A DNA stretch of 64,000 nucleotides from the NCBI GenBank assembly GCA_910578885.1, contig CAJTSH010000017.1, positions 7,167 to 71,166 on the forward strand, read 5' to 3'. The position numbers and the translations under genes are program-made. This document shows positions 24,999 to 33,377 of this stretch, piece by piece (the stretch's first letter is position 1; every line of letters starts with the position of its first letter). The notes beneath the pieces were generated by a model. It made no database searches, was not told the DNA's origin, and saw only the letters and a program-made list of their open reading frames with translations. Source of the stretch: an uncultured Lachnospiraceae bacterium. Its GTDB lineage: Bacteria; Bacillota; Clostridia; Lachnospirales; Lachnospiraceae.

Positions 24999-25568
24999 AT
25001 GAAGGCAACAGTCGTTTTAATTGCAGATAATGAAACAGAGAACTACGGAAGAAGGCTGATGCTTGAGGCGCATCAGATTGGCAATCTGGGATTTGAAATG
25101 GCAAGGCTGCCGCAGCATATATCACTAAAGCAGCCGTTTGCTATTTCAAGCCTTGATGAGATGGAAGCATTCTTTGATGAAATGGCAAAGGAATTCAAAC
25201 CGGTTGGCGTACAGTTTGAAAGATTGAATGTTTATCCAAGTAAGGTGTTGGGAGGGAGCCCTTCCGGCTGTCTGAGCATAGAGGTCAGGGAATCACAGCA
25301 GTTAAAAGAAATGCAGGAATTGTTGTTTCGGAAATTGGAAGAAAGATTTGGGGATTGTCCGGCGGAGCATGATGACAACTATGTGTTCCATATGACAATT
25401 GCGATTGGCGGTGCGCCTTATGAAAATTATTTAAACGCATTTGAGGCATTGTCAAAGAGAAAATATAATCAGTCGTTTACGTTTCGCAAGATAGGTCTTC
25501 TGTATTATGACGATGACGGGATTCGTCCGGGTACATATTTTTGTTATAAAATATTAGATATCGCATAA
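24999..25568 (+). CDS. 2H phosphoesterase (2'-5' RNA ligase-like) coupled to thrS
   Basis: A 189-residue protein with the two histidine motifs of the 2H phosphoesterase / LigT superfamily: PQHISL (H40) and FHMTIAI (H131), with the expected beta-rich spacing. Members open 2',3'-cyclic phosphates or join or cleave 2'-5' bonds in RNA; the substrate of this one is unknown. It starts three bases after thrS, with the ribosome binding site inside the thrS end (CGGAGGAATAGAGG), so it is cotranscribed under the threonine T-box. That context hints at tRNA end repair or processing, which is inference. Confidence 0.85.
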   Translation: MKATVVLIADNETENYGRRLMLEAHQIGNLGFEMARLPQHISLKQPFAISSLDEMEAFFDEMAKEFKPVGVQFERLNVYPSKVLGGSPSGCLSIEVRESQQLKEMQELLFRKLEERFGDCPAEHDDNYVFHMTIAIGGAPYENYLNAFEALSKRKYNQSFTFRKIGLLYYDDDGIRPGTYFCYKILDIA

Positions 25569-25597
25569 CATTCCTGCGGGCAGATTCTGTTTTCCGG

Positions 25598-25626
25598 TTG
25601 CAAACCGATACAAACAATGCTATAAT
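25598..25626 (+). promoter_or_regulatory. Sigma-A promoter of aspS
   Basis: TTGCAA (25598-25603), 17-nt spacer, TATAAT (25621-25626), 59 bases before the aspS ATG. No T-box sequence is present here, unlike valS and thrS. Confidence 0.85.
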
Positions 25627-25685
25627 TTTAAGGCATTTGTAATAGAAAATATGCGAAATACAATAAATATAAAGGAAGTGGAGAC

Positions 25686-27452
25686 ATGCTTCAGTCAAGA
25701 ACCCATACATGTAATGAATTGCGCAGTACCAACATCGGCGAGAAGGTCGTTTTGTCAGGCTGGTACGAAAATATCAGAAAAGTCAGCAAGAATTTAGGAT
25801 TCCTGCTATTAAGGGATTTCTATGGAATTACACAGATTGTAATAGAAACAGAAGAAATGATGCAGGTCATCGACGGTGTGAACAATGAATCTACTTTGTC
25901 TGTGACAGGCGTTGTAAGAGAGCGTTCCAGCAAGAACGAATCGCTTCCGACCGGAGATATTGAGGTCGTACCGGAGAAAATCGAAGTGTTGGGCAAATGT
26001 ATTTACAATGCATTGCCGTTTGAAATCAATCAGTCAAGAGAAGCGGATGAGAATGCAAGATTAAAGTATCGCTATCTGGATTTACGGAATCCGTCTGTGA
26101 AGAGTAAAATTGTTTTGAGAAGTAAGATTGTGGCCGAGCTGCGTCAGAGAATGAACGAGCTGGATTTTCTGGAGATTACCACTCCGATTCTGACCTGTTC
26201 TTCTCCGGAGGGAGCAAGGGACTATCTGGTTCCGTCGAGAAACCATCCGGGTAAATTCTATGCGCTGCCTCAGGCGCCGCAGCAGTTTAAGCAGATACTG
26301 ATGGCGTCAGGGTTTGACCGTTATTTCCAGATTGCGCCATGTTTCCGTGACGAGGATGCGAGGGCGGACCGTTCGCCGGGAGAATTCTATCAGTTGGATA
26401 TGGAGATGGCATTTGCTTCGCAGGAGGATGTTTTTTCGATTGTGGAAGAGGTGCTGCCGCCAGTATTTGAAAAATACGGCGTATACAAGACTGCGTCAAA
26501 GACGCCGTTTGTCAGAATTCCTTACCTTGAGGCTTTGGAGAAATACGGAACAGACAAGCCGGATTTGCGTATCGACCTTCAGGTAAAGGATGCAACAGAT
26601 GCGATTTCCGACTGCGGATTTGGACCGTTTGAGAATCAGGTAGTAAAAGCAATTGTAGTAGATGGATTTACTGCGTCCCGCAAGGTGATTGATAAAATCT
26701 GTGCCGAGGTGGAGGTACAGACAGCCAATAAGGCGTACTGGTTTAAGCTGGATGAGAACGGAGAACTGGTAGGCGGAATTTCCAAGTTTTTAACGGAGAA
26801 GAAGGAGCAGGTGATTGCAGCCCTTGGATTAAAGCCGGGTGACTTTATCGGTCTGACGGCCGGCAAGAAATTAACGGCGCTAAAGACCGCAGGCGTACTC
26901 CGCAAGCTGCTTGGTGCGGCAAGTGAGAAGCATATGCGCAGCGACTGTTATGAGTTCTGCTGGATTGTGGATTTCCCGATGTATGAGATTGGAGAGGAGT
27001 CCGGTGAACTGGAATTCTGCCATAATCCGTTTTCCATGCCCCAAGGCGGAATGGATGCACTGAAAAATCAGGAGCCGCTGGATATTCTGGCATATCAGTA
27101 TGATTTGGTCTGCAACGGAGTGGAGCTTTCTTCCGGCGCTGTCAGAAATCACGATCCGGAGATAATGATTCGGGCATTTGAGCTGGTGGGACTTGGAGAG
27201 GAAGACGTGAAAGCTAAATTCCCTGCTATGTACAATGCGTTCTGCTATGGAGCGCCGCCTCATGCGGGAATTGCGCCTGGAGTTGACCGTATGATTATGC
27301 TGATTTGCGGAGAAGAGAGTATCCGTGAGATTATTCCGTTCCCGATGAATAAGAATGCGATGGATGTGATGATGGGAGCCCCGGCTGGTGTGGAACAAAG
27401 ACAGTTGGATGATGTCCATATTCAGATTCATATGCCGAAGGAAGAAGAATAG
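25686..27452 (+). CDS. aspS: Aspartyl-tRNA synthetase
   Basis: A 588-residue bacterial-type class IIb synthetase. The N-terminal OB-fold anticodon domain starts HTCNELRSTNIGEKVVLSGW. The catalytic core carries YRYLDLRNP, motif 2 in FQIAPCFRDEDARADR followed by EFYQLDMEMAF, the GAD insertion domain (about residues 285-410), and motif 3 in APPHAGIAPGVDRMIMLICG. Length and order are those of ordinary AspRS. GGAAGTGGAG precedes the start. It is a single-gene unit between its promoter and the shared terminator at 27454. Confidence 0.97.
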   Translation: MLQSRTHTCNELRSTNIGEKVVLSGWYENIRKVSKNLGFLLLRDFYGITQIVIETEEMMQVIDGVNNESTLSVTGVVRERSSKNESLPTGDIEVVPEKIEVLGKCIYNALPFEINQSREADENARLKYRYLDLRNPSVKSKIVLRSKIVAELRQRMNELDFLEITTPILTCSSPEGARDYLVPSRNHPGKFYALPQAPQQFKQILMASGFDRYFQIAPCFRDEDARADRSPGEFYQLDMEMAFASQEDVFSIVEEVLPPVFEKYGVYKTASKTPFVRIPYLEALEKYGTDKPDLRIDLQVKDATDAISDCGFGPFENQVVKAIVVDGFTASRKVIDKICAEVEVQTANKAYWFKLDENGELVGGISKFLTEKKEQVIAALGLKPGDFIGLTAGKKLTALKTAGVLRKLLGAASEKHMRSDCYEFCWIVDFPMYEIGEESGELEFCHNPFSMPQGGMDALKNQEPLDILAYQYDLVCNGVELSSGAVRNHDPEIMIRAFELVGLGEEDVKAKFPAMYNAFCYGAPPHAGIAPGVDRMIMLICGEESIREIIPFPMNKNAMDVMMGAPAGVEQRQLDDVHIQIHMPKEEE

Positions 27453-27453
27453 A

Positions 27454-27497
27454 AAAAGAGCCCGAAGCGTTCGTCATGAGCGTTTCGGGCTCTTTGT
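27454..27497. terminator. Bidirectional terminator between aspS and the DegV gene
   Basis: GAGCCCGAAGCG (27458-27469) and CGTTTCGGGCTC (27481-27492) form a stem with A-rich and T-rich flanks, usable on both strands. Confidence 0.88.
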
Positions 27498-27500
27498 GTT

Positions 27501-28373
27501 TTATCGGTATTCTCCCATGTAAAACAATGCAATCGTTCCGGGACCGGAATGTGCGCCGATGGTAGGGCCTACATAATTGATTAGGAAGGATTCGATACCA
27601 AAACGCTCTTTTATCAGTTTGGCAACAAATTTGGCGTCTTCAACGGAATCTCCGTGACTGATAAATACAATATTGTTTTGGTCACGGTAAGAGCCCATTT
27701 GTTTTTCCATGCTGTCTACTAGGGAAATCAAGGATTTTTTACGTCCTCTGACCTTAGACAGCGGAATCAGATGCCCTTCGTTATCTACGTGAAGGATGGG
27801 CTTGATATTAACAATTGTTCCGATAAAAGCGGCAGTCTTGGAAACGCGTCCGCCACGGTAGAGATGATTTAAGTCATCTACCGTAAAATTGTGAACAATA
27901 TGCAGTTTATTTTCTTCCAGCCATTTTGCTGTCTCATCTAGGGATGCGCCCTGATCGCGCATGGTAACTGCCTTATGGACCAGAAGCCCTTCGCCAAGAG
28001 AAGCGCAGAGTGAATCCACGACAAGGATGCGGTAAGGGAAGTTTTCTTCTTCCAGTTCCTGTACGGCAATGCGGACGCTTCCATAGCTTCCGCTCAAACC
28101 GGAGGAAAATGCAATATGAAGGATATCGCATTGATTCTTTTCGGCAATATCTTTTAAAGTTGTTTTGGCTGTCTCCGGATTGACCTGAGAAGTAGTCGGG
28201 AGAGAGCCGTTCCGCATCGTGTTGTAGAATTCCTTTACATCCAGAGGATGCTCTCTGTCATAGGTCACGCCTTCTAAAGTGTAGGTCAAAGACAGGGTAT
28301 CAATGTTGTGTTTGGTAAGATAATCTTCCGGCAGATCGGCAGTTGTATCCGTCGTGATGAGAAATGAGTCCAT
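27501..28373 (-). CDS. DegV-family fatty-acid-binding protein
   Basis: A 290-residue DegV protein starting MDSFLITTDTTADLPEDYL. Family members bind a long-chain fatty acid; in some Firmicutes they act as the FakB subunit that presents fatty acid to the FakA kinase. Conserved parts include TSQVNPETA, FSSGLSGSY, LYRGGRVSKTAAFIG and GPTIGAHSGPGTIALFY. The start at 28373 is set by AGGAGG at 28379-28384; the frame is open a little further from a TTG that overlaps this ribosome binding site. No fakA is near. Confidence 0.9.
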   Translation of the reverse strand: MDSFLITTDTTADLPEDYLTKHNIDTLSLTYTLEGVTYDREHPLDVKEFYNTMRNGSLPTTSQVNPETAKTTLKDIAEKNQCDILHIAFSSGLSGSYGSVRIAVQELEEENFPYRILVVDSLCASLGEGLLVHKAVTMRDQGASLDETAKWLEENKLHIVHNFTVDDLNHLYRGGRVSKTAAFIGTIVNIKPILHVDNEGHLIPLSKVRGRKKSLISLVDSMEKQMGSYRDQNNIVFISHGDSVEDAKFVAKLIKERFGIESFLINYVGPTIGAHSGPGTIALFYMGEYR

Positions 28374-28427
28374 GAAATCCTCCTGCAAAAATTGGTCAGG
28401 GTGTCAAAAAGCGCTTTTGACGCCTGA

Positions 28428-29279
28428 CTAAAATGATTGTTTTATTTTGGTAGAAAAGGGTTCATAATTCCGTTTGCGGAATGTCCCTTTTATAATATAG
28501 TCTTTCGGTTCTGTCTCCGGATTATTTATCAGATAAATAATCTGCTGCGCTGCTAGATCTGCAATTGACTTGATTGGCTGGGTAACCATATCAATGCTCT
28601 GCTGCAATGTGGTATTATGCTCAATATTTGAAAAGCCGGCAAGGGCAATCCGGTGTTCCTGCTGCGTATTGTACAAAAACAGGTAATCCAAAAAGTGTTC
28701 GGTCAGGGTCTGGGATGCAGTGAAAAATGCGTTACATCCCTCTGCTTTGAGCTCTTCAACAAGATTAGGCAGATCTCCATCTTTCCAATCAAAAAAGTGA
28801 ATCCACTCTTCATGATATCCGGAAGGAGAGTTTTCCATTGCAGTGCGATATGCCCGAAGCACTTCCTTTGTAGTGGAAAAATCCGGATTTCTGCAAACAC
28901 AGGCAATATTCTCATATCCATCGTTGATCAAAGCAAAAATAGCCTGAAAAACGGCTGAATAATCGTTCTCAATAATCGCAGTCAGCGGGCATTCCATTGG
29001 CTTTCTGTTGAGGAAAATCGTTGGAATGTTGGAGGGAACTTCATCTGCAATCATTTCATAATATTGTGCATCTGAGATAATTAAAATTCCGTCCGTAGTA
29101 TCCGCCATGTATTTTAGATATTGTTTTTCTTTTTCAATCTGATGATTGGTAAGTGCGATTGAGAGCTTATAACCGATTTCCGAGATTGCGCGTTCTAAGT
29201 TCTCCATCAGTGTGTGTCCAAAATAGTTTGATGCAGTCGGGAGTATGAATCCGATGGTTTTCGTGGGAGTTTGCATCAT
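28428..29279 (-). CDS. LacI-type sugar-sensor domain protein lacking the DNA-binding domain
   Basis: A 283-residue protein with the periplasmic-binding-protein-like effector domain of LacI/GalR regulators: KTIGFILPTASNYFGHTLME, TDGILIISD, AGFSNIEHNTTLQQSIDMV and a C-terminal IKGTFRKRNY, which corresponds to the usual LacI end. The N-terminal LacI helix-turn-helix (about 55 residues) is absent. The ATG pair follows GGCGGTG, and an in-frame stop lies about a dozen codons upstream, so a longer form is excluded. No signal peptide is visible, so it should be cytoplasmic. It is divergent from the Tad-like operon. It may modulate a partner or be a regulator that has lost DNA binding. Confidence 0.78.
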   Translation of the reverse strand: MMQTPTKTIGFILPTASNYFGHTLMENLERAISEIGYKLSIALTNHQIEKEKQYLKYMADTTDGILIISDAQYYEMIADEVPSNIPTIFLNRKPMECPLTAIIENDYSAVFQAIFALINDGYENIACVCRNPDFSTTKEVLRAYRTAMENSPSGYHEEWIHFFDWKDGDLPNLVEELKAEGCNAFFTASQTLTEHFLDYLFLYNTQQEHRIALAGFSNIEHNTTLQQSIDMVTQPIKSIADLAAQQIIYLINNPETEPKDYIIKGTFRKRNYEPFSTKIKQSF

Positions 29280-29354
29280 AAAATCACCGCCTTTGTAGTA
29301 TAATGTTTACTGATTTATGTCCGAAATGTTCCTAATGGTTTCAAGACACAATCT

Positions 29355-29384
29355 ATTATAACACACTTGTATTGTAAATTGTAA
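29355..29384 (-). promoter_or_regulatory. Probable promoter of the LacI-like gene
   Basis: On the minus strand, TTACAA (29384-29379), 18-nt spacer, TATAAT (29360-29355). It is back to back with the Tad operon promoter at 29411. Confidence 0.6.
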
Positions 29385-29410
29385 AATTTTTATAAAGTTC
29401 AAAAAATGTA

Positions 29411-29439
29411 TTTACAACTGCCAAAAAACACGATAATAT
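29411..29439 (+). promoter_or_regulatory. Promoter of the Tad-like operon
   Basis: TTTACA (29411-29416), 17-nt spacer, TAATAT (29434-29439), about 93 bases before the first small gene. Confidence 0.65.
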
Positions 29440-29531
29440 GAAGCATATCTTTTTTAATCTTTTATTCATTGAAGCAGAGAGTCACTCTGCAAAATCCCAT
29501 TTCAAAAATTACAGGCAAGGGAGAATTGCAT

Positions 29532-29693
29532 ATGAAGGAAATTTTTGAGCAGTATGGTGGTGCAATTATAACGGTAATTGCAGTTGTAGCATTGGCGGCA
29601 ATGATTACAATGGTGATTGGTACGGACTCCAGCAGTCCGGTCTATCAAGCGTTTCAGGCATTGATAAGCAGCCTTGGAGGCAAGATAAAATAA
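29532..29693 (+). CDS. Leaderless Flp-pilin-like small membrane peptide 1
   Basis: A 53-residue peptide: MKEIFEQYGGAIITVIAVVA, more hydrophobic residues, then a short polar tail with SSLGGKIK. The Glu-x-Tyr-Gly followed by a hydrophobic helix is the hallmark of Flp/Tad pilins, where E and Y sit just after the prepilin cleavage site. Here there is no basic leader, so the protein seems to begin near the mature N-terminus. The ATG at 29532 is chosen because GGGAG lies upstream and the open frame before it is not pilin-like. It is the first gene of the operon, upstream of the TadA-like ATPase, the usual place for the major pilin. Peptides with the same start motif occur at 32617, 32738 and 32895. 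Confidence 0.75.
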   Translation: MKEIFEQYGGAIITVIAVVALAAMITMVIGTDSSSPVYQAFQALISSLGGKIK

Positions 29694-29754
29694 TACAATA
29701 GCTGCCGTTCGGAAGAAGTTTTTTGGGGCGGCAGAGGCGAAAGGAGAAATGTGA

Positions 29755-30849
29755 TTGGAATACAATGAGAACGGTATCCCTATGGAGCCGGAATATTTCG
29801 GTCCCTTTTGGAAATACATCCAAGACCAGAAGGTGACGGATATAGATTATAACGGCAGGCAGTTGTGGATTACTGATGTGGAAAATGAGCGTTACCCCGT
29901 AAAGAGCGGTGGAATAACGGACAAGTTTGTAGAACAGTTTTCCCATAGGATTGCCAATGAAGTCAGCAAGCCGTTTAACAGAAAGAATCCGCTGCTAGAG
30001 GCAGAGACAGATACTTTGCGGATCAGCATTGTACATGAATCGGTGGCGGTGTCGGGAAGAAGCATTTGCATCCGTAAGTCCTTACCAAAGGTAAGGCTTA
30101 CGGTGGACGGCGCATTGCGGGAGGAGTTCTGCCATCCTTCCGTACTGGCGCTTTTGGTAAATTGTGTGCTGGCGAAGATGAACCTTGTTTTCTGCGGCGA
30201 GCCGGGATGCGGCAAGACAGAGTGTGCGAAGTTCTTTTCGCAGTTTATTCCGGAACATGAGCGGGTGATTACCATTGAGGATAACCCGGAGTGGCATTAC
30301 AGCAGAATCAATCAGGGAAAGGATTGCGTAGAGCTTCGGATCAGAGGAAGTTTTGATTACACGGCCGCAATCAAGACGTGTCTTAGGCAGAATCCGGCAT
30401 GGATCATGCTCTCAGAGGCGCGTTCTGTGGAGGTAAAATCCCTTTTAGAATGCTGGTCTACCGGTATCCGGGGGTTTACAACGCTGCATACGGATGATGT
30501 ACGAAAGATACCGGACCGGATTTTAAATATGATGGAAAGCCGGTATGATGCGAACCGTCTGGAAAATGATGTGTACAGCTATGTGGATGTGGGGATTCTG
30601 CTTCGGAGAAAGCGCCGGGAAGACGGCAGAATATACCGCTACATTGATCAGGTATGCTTTTTTACCAGAGAAAAGGGAAAAAATGAAATCTATCTGCTCG
30701 TAAGGGACGGTGAAATGGAAAAGGAAGAAATACCGGACTCGGTAAGTATGAGAATGGAAAAGTATGGAATCATCCAACCGTTTATCAGCAGAGAATTAGG
30801 CTGCTTTTCGCAATTGGAGAAAGCGGGAGTATATAACGGCAGGAAATAG
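29755..30849 (+). CDS. tadA: TadA/CpaF-type pilus assembly ATPase
   Basis: A 364-residue secretion ATPase of the VirB11/PulE class, the cytoplasmic motor of Tad-like pili. Walker A is GEPGCGKTE (residues 148-156, Lys 154), the Asp box region is VITIEDNPEW, the Walker-B-like segment is NPAWIMLSEARS, and the His box is FTTLHTDD. The N-terminal domain is shorter than in classic CpaF. The start is TTG at 29755, with AAGGAG at 29741-29746; no ATG fits. It lies between mini-pilin 1 and the membrane platform gene. Confidence 0.9.
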   Translation: MEYNENGIPMEPEYFGPFWKYIQDQKVTDIDYNGRQLWITDVENERYPVKSGGITDKFVEQFSHRIANEVSKPFNRKNPLLEAETDTLRISIVHESVAVSGRSICIRKSLPKVRLTVDGALREEFCHPSVLALLVNCVLAKMNLVFCGEPGCGKTECAKFFSQFIPEHERVITIEDNPEWHYSRINQGKDCVELRIRGSFDYTAAIKTCLRQNPAWIMLSEARSVEVKSLLECWSTGIRGFTTLHTDDVRKIPDRILNMMESRYDANRLENDVYSYVDVGILLRRKRREDGRIYRYIDQVCFFTREKGKNEIYLLVRDGEMEKEEIPDSVSMRMEKYGIIQPFISRELGCFSQLEKAGVYNGRK

Positions 30850-30863
30850 AAGGGGGAAAGGTT

Positions 30864-32285
30864 TTGAAGCAGTTAACAAAATGGAAAGGAACATGGGGAT
30901 TTTATCTGGCAGGAGAGGGAATCTGTCTGGGAATCGGATATCTGTATCATTTAACGCTTCCTTGGATGATTGCCGCATGCGCAATTTTTTTGTTCTTTCT
31001 GCCGAAATGGAGAAGGAATTACCAGAAAGGAAAAGCAGAACAGCGTAGATTGTCAGATGCACAGATATATATGGAGCAGCTTCTGTATGCGTTTATGCGG
31101 CAGGAAAAGCTGTTAGCGGCAATCGGGGAGGTGCTTGAGCTTTTCCCGGCGGGAAAAATGCACGATACCTTACAGAAAGCGGTTGAGCTGATACGCTATG
31201 ATTATCAGGAAGAGAATGTAACGGAACGGGCGCTTAAGCTGATTGAGGAAGAATATCAAAATGAGAGACTTGTTTTGATTCACCGATTTCTTTATAAGGT
31301 CGAAACGGTCGGCGGCAGTTACGAGGGGATAACTACTCTGCTGTTACAGGATTTAAATGGCTGGCGGCAGCGCATGGATCATTATCAGAAGGATTGTAAA
31401 AAAGAGCGGCGCAATGTGGGAATTGCCATAGGAACGGCAATGTTTATCTGCATGGTGACGACGTATCTTTTGCCTTCGAGGGTAGACATTTCCGGGAATG
31501 CGCTACAGATGGCGTCAACCGTAATTTTGATTTTGGTATTGCTTATGGTATATACCAAAGCGGACAATAAATTAGCAGTGAACTGGCTGCTGGAAGGTGA
31601 GAAACGTAATGAATCCCATCTGGCGGATAAATACGGGCAGTTTCTTGCTTATGATGAATACAAGGAAAGAAGAAAGAGCATTTGCATGGCTGTGATTTCT
31701 GGTTTTGCGGCGTTTCTTTTTGGATTCCTATCTATGATTCCGATTGCAGGCGGATGTGCACTGCTTGGAATACTTCTTTTGAATCAACACAAAATCGGGC
31801 ATTATCTTGCCAAGAAAACTCTTACCAGAGAGATAGAAAAAGCTTTTCCGCATTGGCTGATGGAGCTGTCATTGCTGCTTCAGATAGACAATGTACAGGT
31901 TTCCATTGCAAAAACGGTTTCACATGCACCGGAGGTTTTGCAGCCTGGCTTGGAGGAACTGATGCAAAAGATAGAGAAGAATCCAGAGGCGGCACAGCCG
32001 TATTTAGATTTCTTACAGGAATTTGAAAGACCCCAGATTCAGTCGGCAATGAAGATGCTTTATGCACTGTCCGTAGGAAACGGCGGCAGTGAGAAGGAAC
32101 AGTTGGAAGAACTGATTGCAAGAAATCAGAATCTTATGAATCAGGCGGAGAAGTTGGCGCATGAGGATGCGCTGGCGGGAATGTATCTGCTGTTTTTGGC
32201 GCCGGCGCTGGCAGGAGGCATGAAGCTGCTTGTTGATATGACAATTTTCATGCTGACATTTTTTACTCAGGCATCGGTGGGATAG
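30864..32285 (+). CDS. TadB/TadC-like pilus membrane platform protein
   Basis: A 473-residue membrane protein with hydrophobic pairs at about residues 12-50, 185-235 and 273-320 and a C-terminal segment near 437-465, separated by long cytoplasmic helical domains. This pattern, and its place directly after the ATPase, fit the GspF-type inner-membrane platform of Tad systems (TadB/TadC). Only one such gene is present where Tad loci usually have two, so it may do both jobs. The start is TTG at 30864 after AGGGGGAAAGG. Family assignment rests on topology and context more than on a motif. Confidence 0.75.
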   Translation: MKQLTKWKGTWGFYLAGEGICLGIGYLYHLTLPWMIAACAIFLFFLPKWRRNYQKGKAEQRRLSDAQIYMEQLLYAFMRQEKLLAAIGEVLELFPAGKMHDTLQKAVELIRYDYQEENVTERALKLIEEEYQNERLVLIHRFLYKVETVGGSYEGITTLLLQDLNGWRQRMDHYQKDCKKERRNVGIAIGTAMFICMVTTYLLPSRVDISGNALQMASTVILILVLLMVYTKADNKLAVNWLLEGEKRNESHLADKYGQFLAYDEYKERRKSICMAVISGFAAFLFGFLSMIPIAGGCALLGILLLNQHKIGHYLAKKTLTREIEKAFPHWLMELSLLLQIDNVQVSIAKTVSHAPEVLQPGLEELMQKIEKNPEAAQPYLDFLQEFERPQIQSAMKMLYALSVGNGGSEKEQLEELIARNQNLMNQAEKLAHEDALAGMYLLFLAPALAGGMKLLVDMTIFMLTFFTQASVG

Positions 32286-32293
32286 GAGGAGCG

Positions 32294-32620
32294 ATGAGTC
32301 AGATTATCAAAGCGTTTACGGGAATTTTCTTTTTAATGATGCTCATGCTGCTTGGATGCGGGATTGTCAGCGCCCAGATGAGCAGCGTGTATGCAAGGGA
32401 TTATAAGTCGGCGGTCATTACAGAGCTGGAGGACAGCGGATGCAATCAATTTGTGATTGAGAGTTGTATGGAACAAGCAAAAAAAGACGGATATGGATTG
32501 GATATCAGGGTTTTGGAAAAGGATGGGGCAAGGATGGCGGAGGTGACTTTAGAGTATGATTACAGGCTTCCGTTTTTGAATTATACCGGCAGATATCAAT
32601 TAAAGGGGTATGCGATATGA
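32294..32620 (+). CDS. TadE-like minor pilin or pseudopilin
   Basis: A 108-residue protein with one N-terminal transmembrane helix (about residues 7-27, IFFLMMLMLLGCGIVSA), then a small extracytoplasmic domain (ITELEDSGCNQFVIESCM, then beta-rich AEVTLEYDYRLPFL). The layout resembles TadE-like or DUF4320-type minor subunits of Tad loci. It starts eight bases after the platform gene with GGAGGAGCG upstream, and its stop overlaps the ATG of the next mini-gene. The two cysteines could form a disulfide. The exact family is unproven. Confidence 0.6.
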   Translation: MSQIIKAFTGIFFLMMLMLLGCGIVSAQMSSVYARDYKSAVITELEDSGCNQFVIESCMEQAKKDGYGLDIRVLEKDGARMAEVTLEYDYRLPFLNYTGRYQLKGYAI

Positions 32621-32724
32621 GGGAAATATTAGAAGAATATGGGGGCGCAATGCTTGGTGCGCTTATGGGAGCAGTATTTATTGATTTGTTGAGAAGATTT
32701 TTGGAGCTTATCTGTGGATTTTGA
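32617..32724 (+). CDS. Leaderless Flp-pilin-like small membrane peptide 2
   Basis: A 35-residue peptide beginning MREILEEYGGAMLGALMGAV and ending RRFLELICGF. It shares the Glu-Tyr-Gly-Gly plus hydrophobic-helix design of the peptides at 29532 and 32738. The ATG overlaps the TGA of the preceding gene (ATGA), which indicates translational coupling and supports a real gene despite its size. It probably lies in the membrane as a single helix and may be a minor pilin or assembly peptide. Confidence 0.65.
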   Translation: MREILEEYGGAMLGALMGAVFIDLLRRFLELICGF

Positions 32725-32737
32725 AAGGAGGAAACGT

Positions 32738-32881
32738 ATGGGACAATTATTTGAAGAATATGGCGGAAGTCTTCTGGCGTTTATAACAGGAGCATTTATC
32801 ATCGGAGCAATGCTTGCAATGGGAGAGGACGGAGGAATCTTGTATCAGTTCGTAGTTACTTATTGCGGAAGTGCGGTTTAA
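32738..32881 (+). CDS. Leaderless Flp-pilin-like small membrane peptide 3
   Basis: A 47-residue peptide: MGQLFEEYGGSLLAFITGAF, a hydrophobic continuation, and a polar end with YCGSAV. It shares FEEYGG with its neighbours. GAAAGGAGG precedes the ATG. The Gly at position 2 followed by residues leading to Glu-Tyr is a possible minimal prepilin cleavage site, but no prepilin peptidase gene is visible in this window. Confidence 0.68.
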   Translation: MGQLFEEYGGSLLAFITGAFIIGAMLAMGEDGGILYQFVVTYCGSAV

Positions 32882-32894
32882 GGAGTGAGCTGGC

Positions 32895-33377
32895 ATGAAA
32901 ATAGTGATTGGTGAATATGGAAAAGCCGTACTTGCGGCAATATCAGCGCTTCTTATATTGGGTCTGTGTCTGGTGAATCTGCACGACGCCAATGGGAAAG
33001 GCGGAATATTTGAAGTTTTGACAGAACAGGCTGGGAACGGCGCTGCAAAAGACGCCTCCAGAGAAAGCGATGAAATGTATCAGATGATCCAAGAGAGGAA
33101 GGAGCCAACCATCCGCTATCGGAATTGTTTTATCTGTGCAGGAGAGCCTCTGGATTGGGCTTCAATGTTTGAAGCGATAGATGCAGACGGAGATGCGGTT
33201 GAATGGTGTGTCACGAAAATTAACGGAAAGCCGGAGAATATCGCTTCTTATTGTTTTCCGAAGAGCGGAGTTTATGAAGTGGAAGTATCGGCAGTGGATA
33301 GCTATGGGATAATTAGCAATCGTTTATTTAACATTCCTGTACAGCGAGCTTCTTTTGGAAGGGAGAAAAAAGGATGA
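32895..33377 (+). CDS. Membrane-anchored Tad-locus protein with Ig-like domain
   Basis: A 160-residue protein beginning MKIVIGEYGKAVLAAISALL, again with Glu-Tyr-Gly ahead of a hydrophobic helix, followed by an extracytoplasmic domain of about 75 residues (EAIDADGDAVEWCVTKINGK, GVYEVEVSAVDSYG). That domain looks like a small cadherin/Ig-like fold of the kind seen in bacterial surface proteins and at the end of the giant protein downstream. A mini-pilin anchor appears to have been joined to an adhesion module. GGAGTGAG precedes the ATG. The stop overlaps the next ATG. Confidence 0.6.
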   Translation: MKIVIGEYGKAVLAAISALLILGLCLVNLHDANGKGGIFEVLTEQAGNGAAKDASRESDEMYQMIQERKEPTIRYRNCFICAGEPLDWASMFEAIDADGDAVEWCVTKINGKPENIASYCFPKSGVYEVEVSAVDSYGIISNRLFNIPVQRASFGREKKG

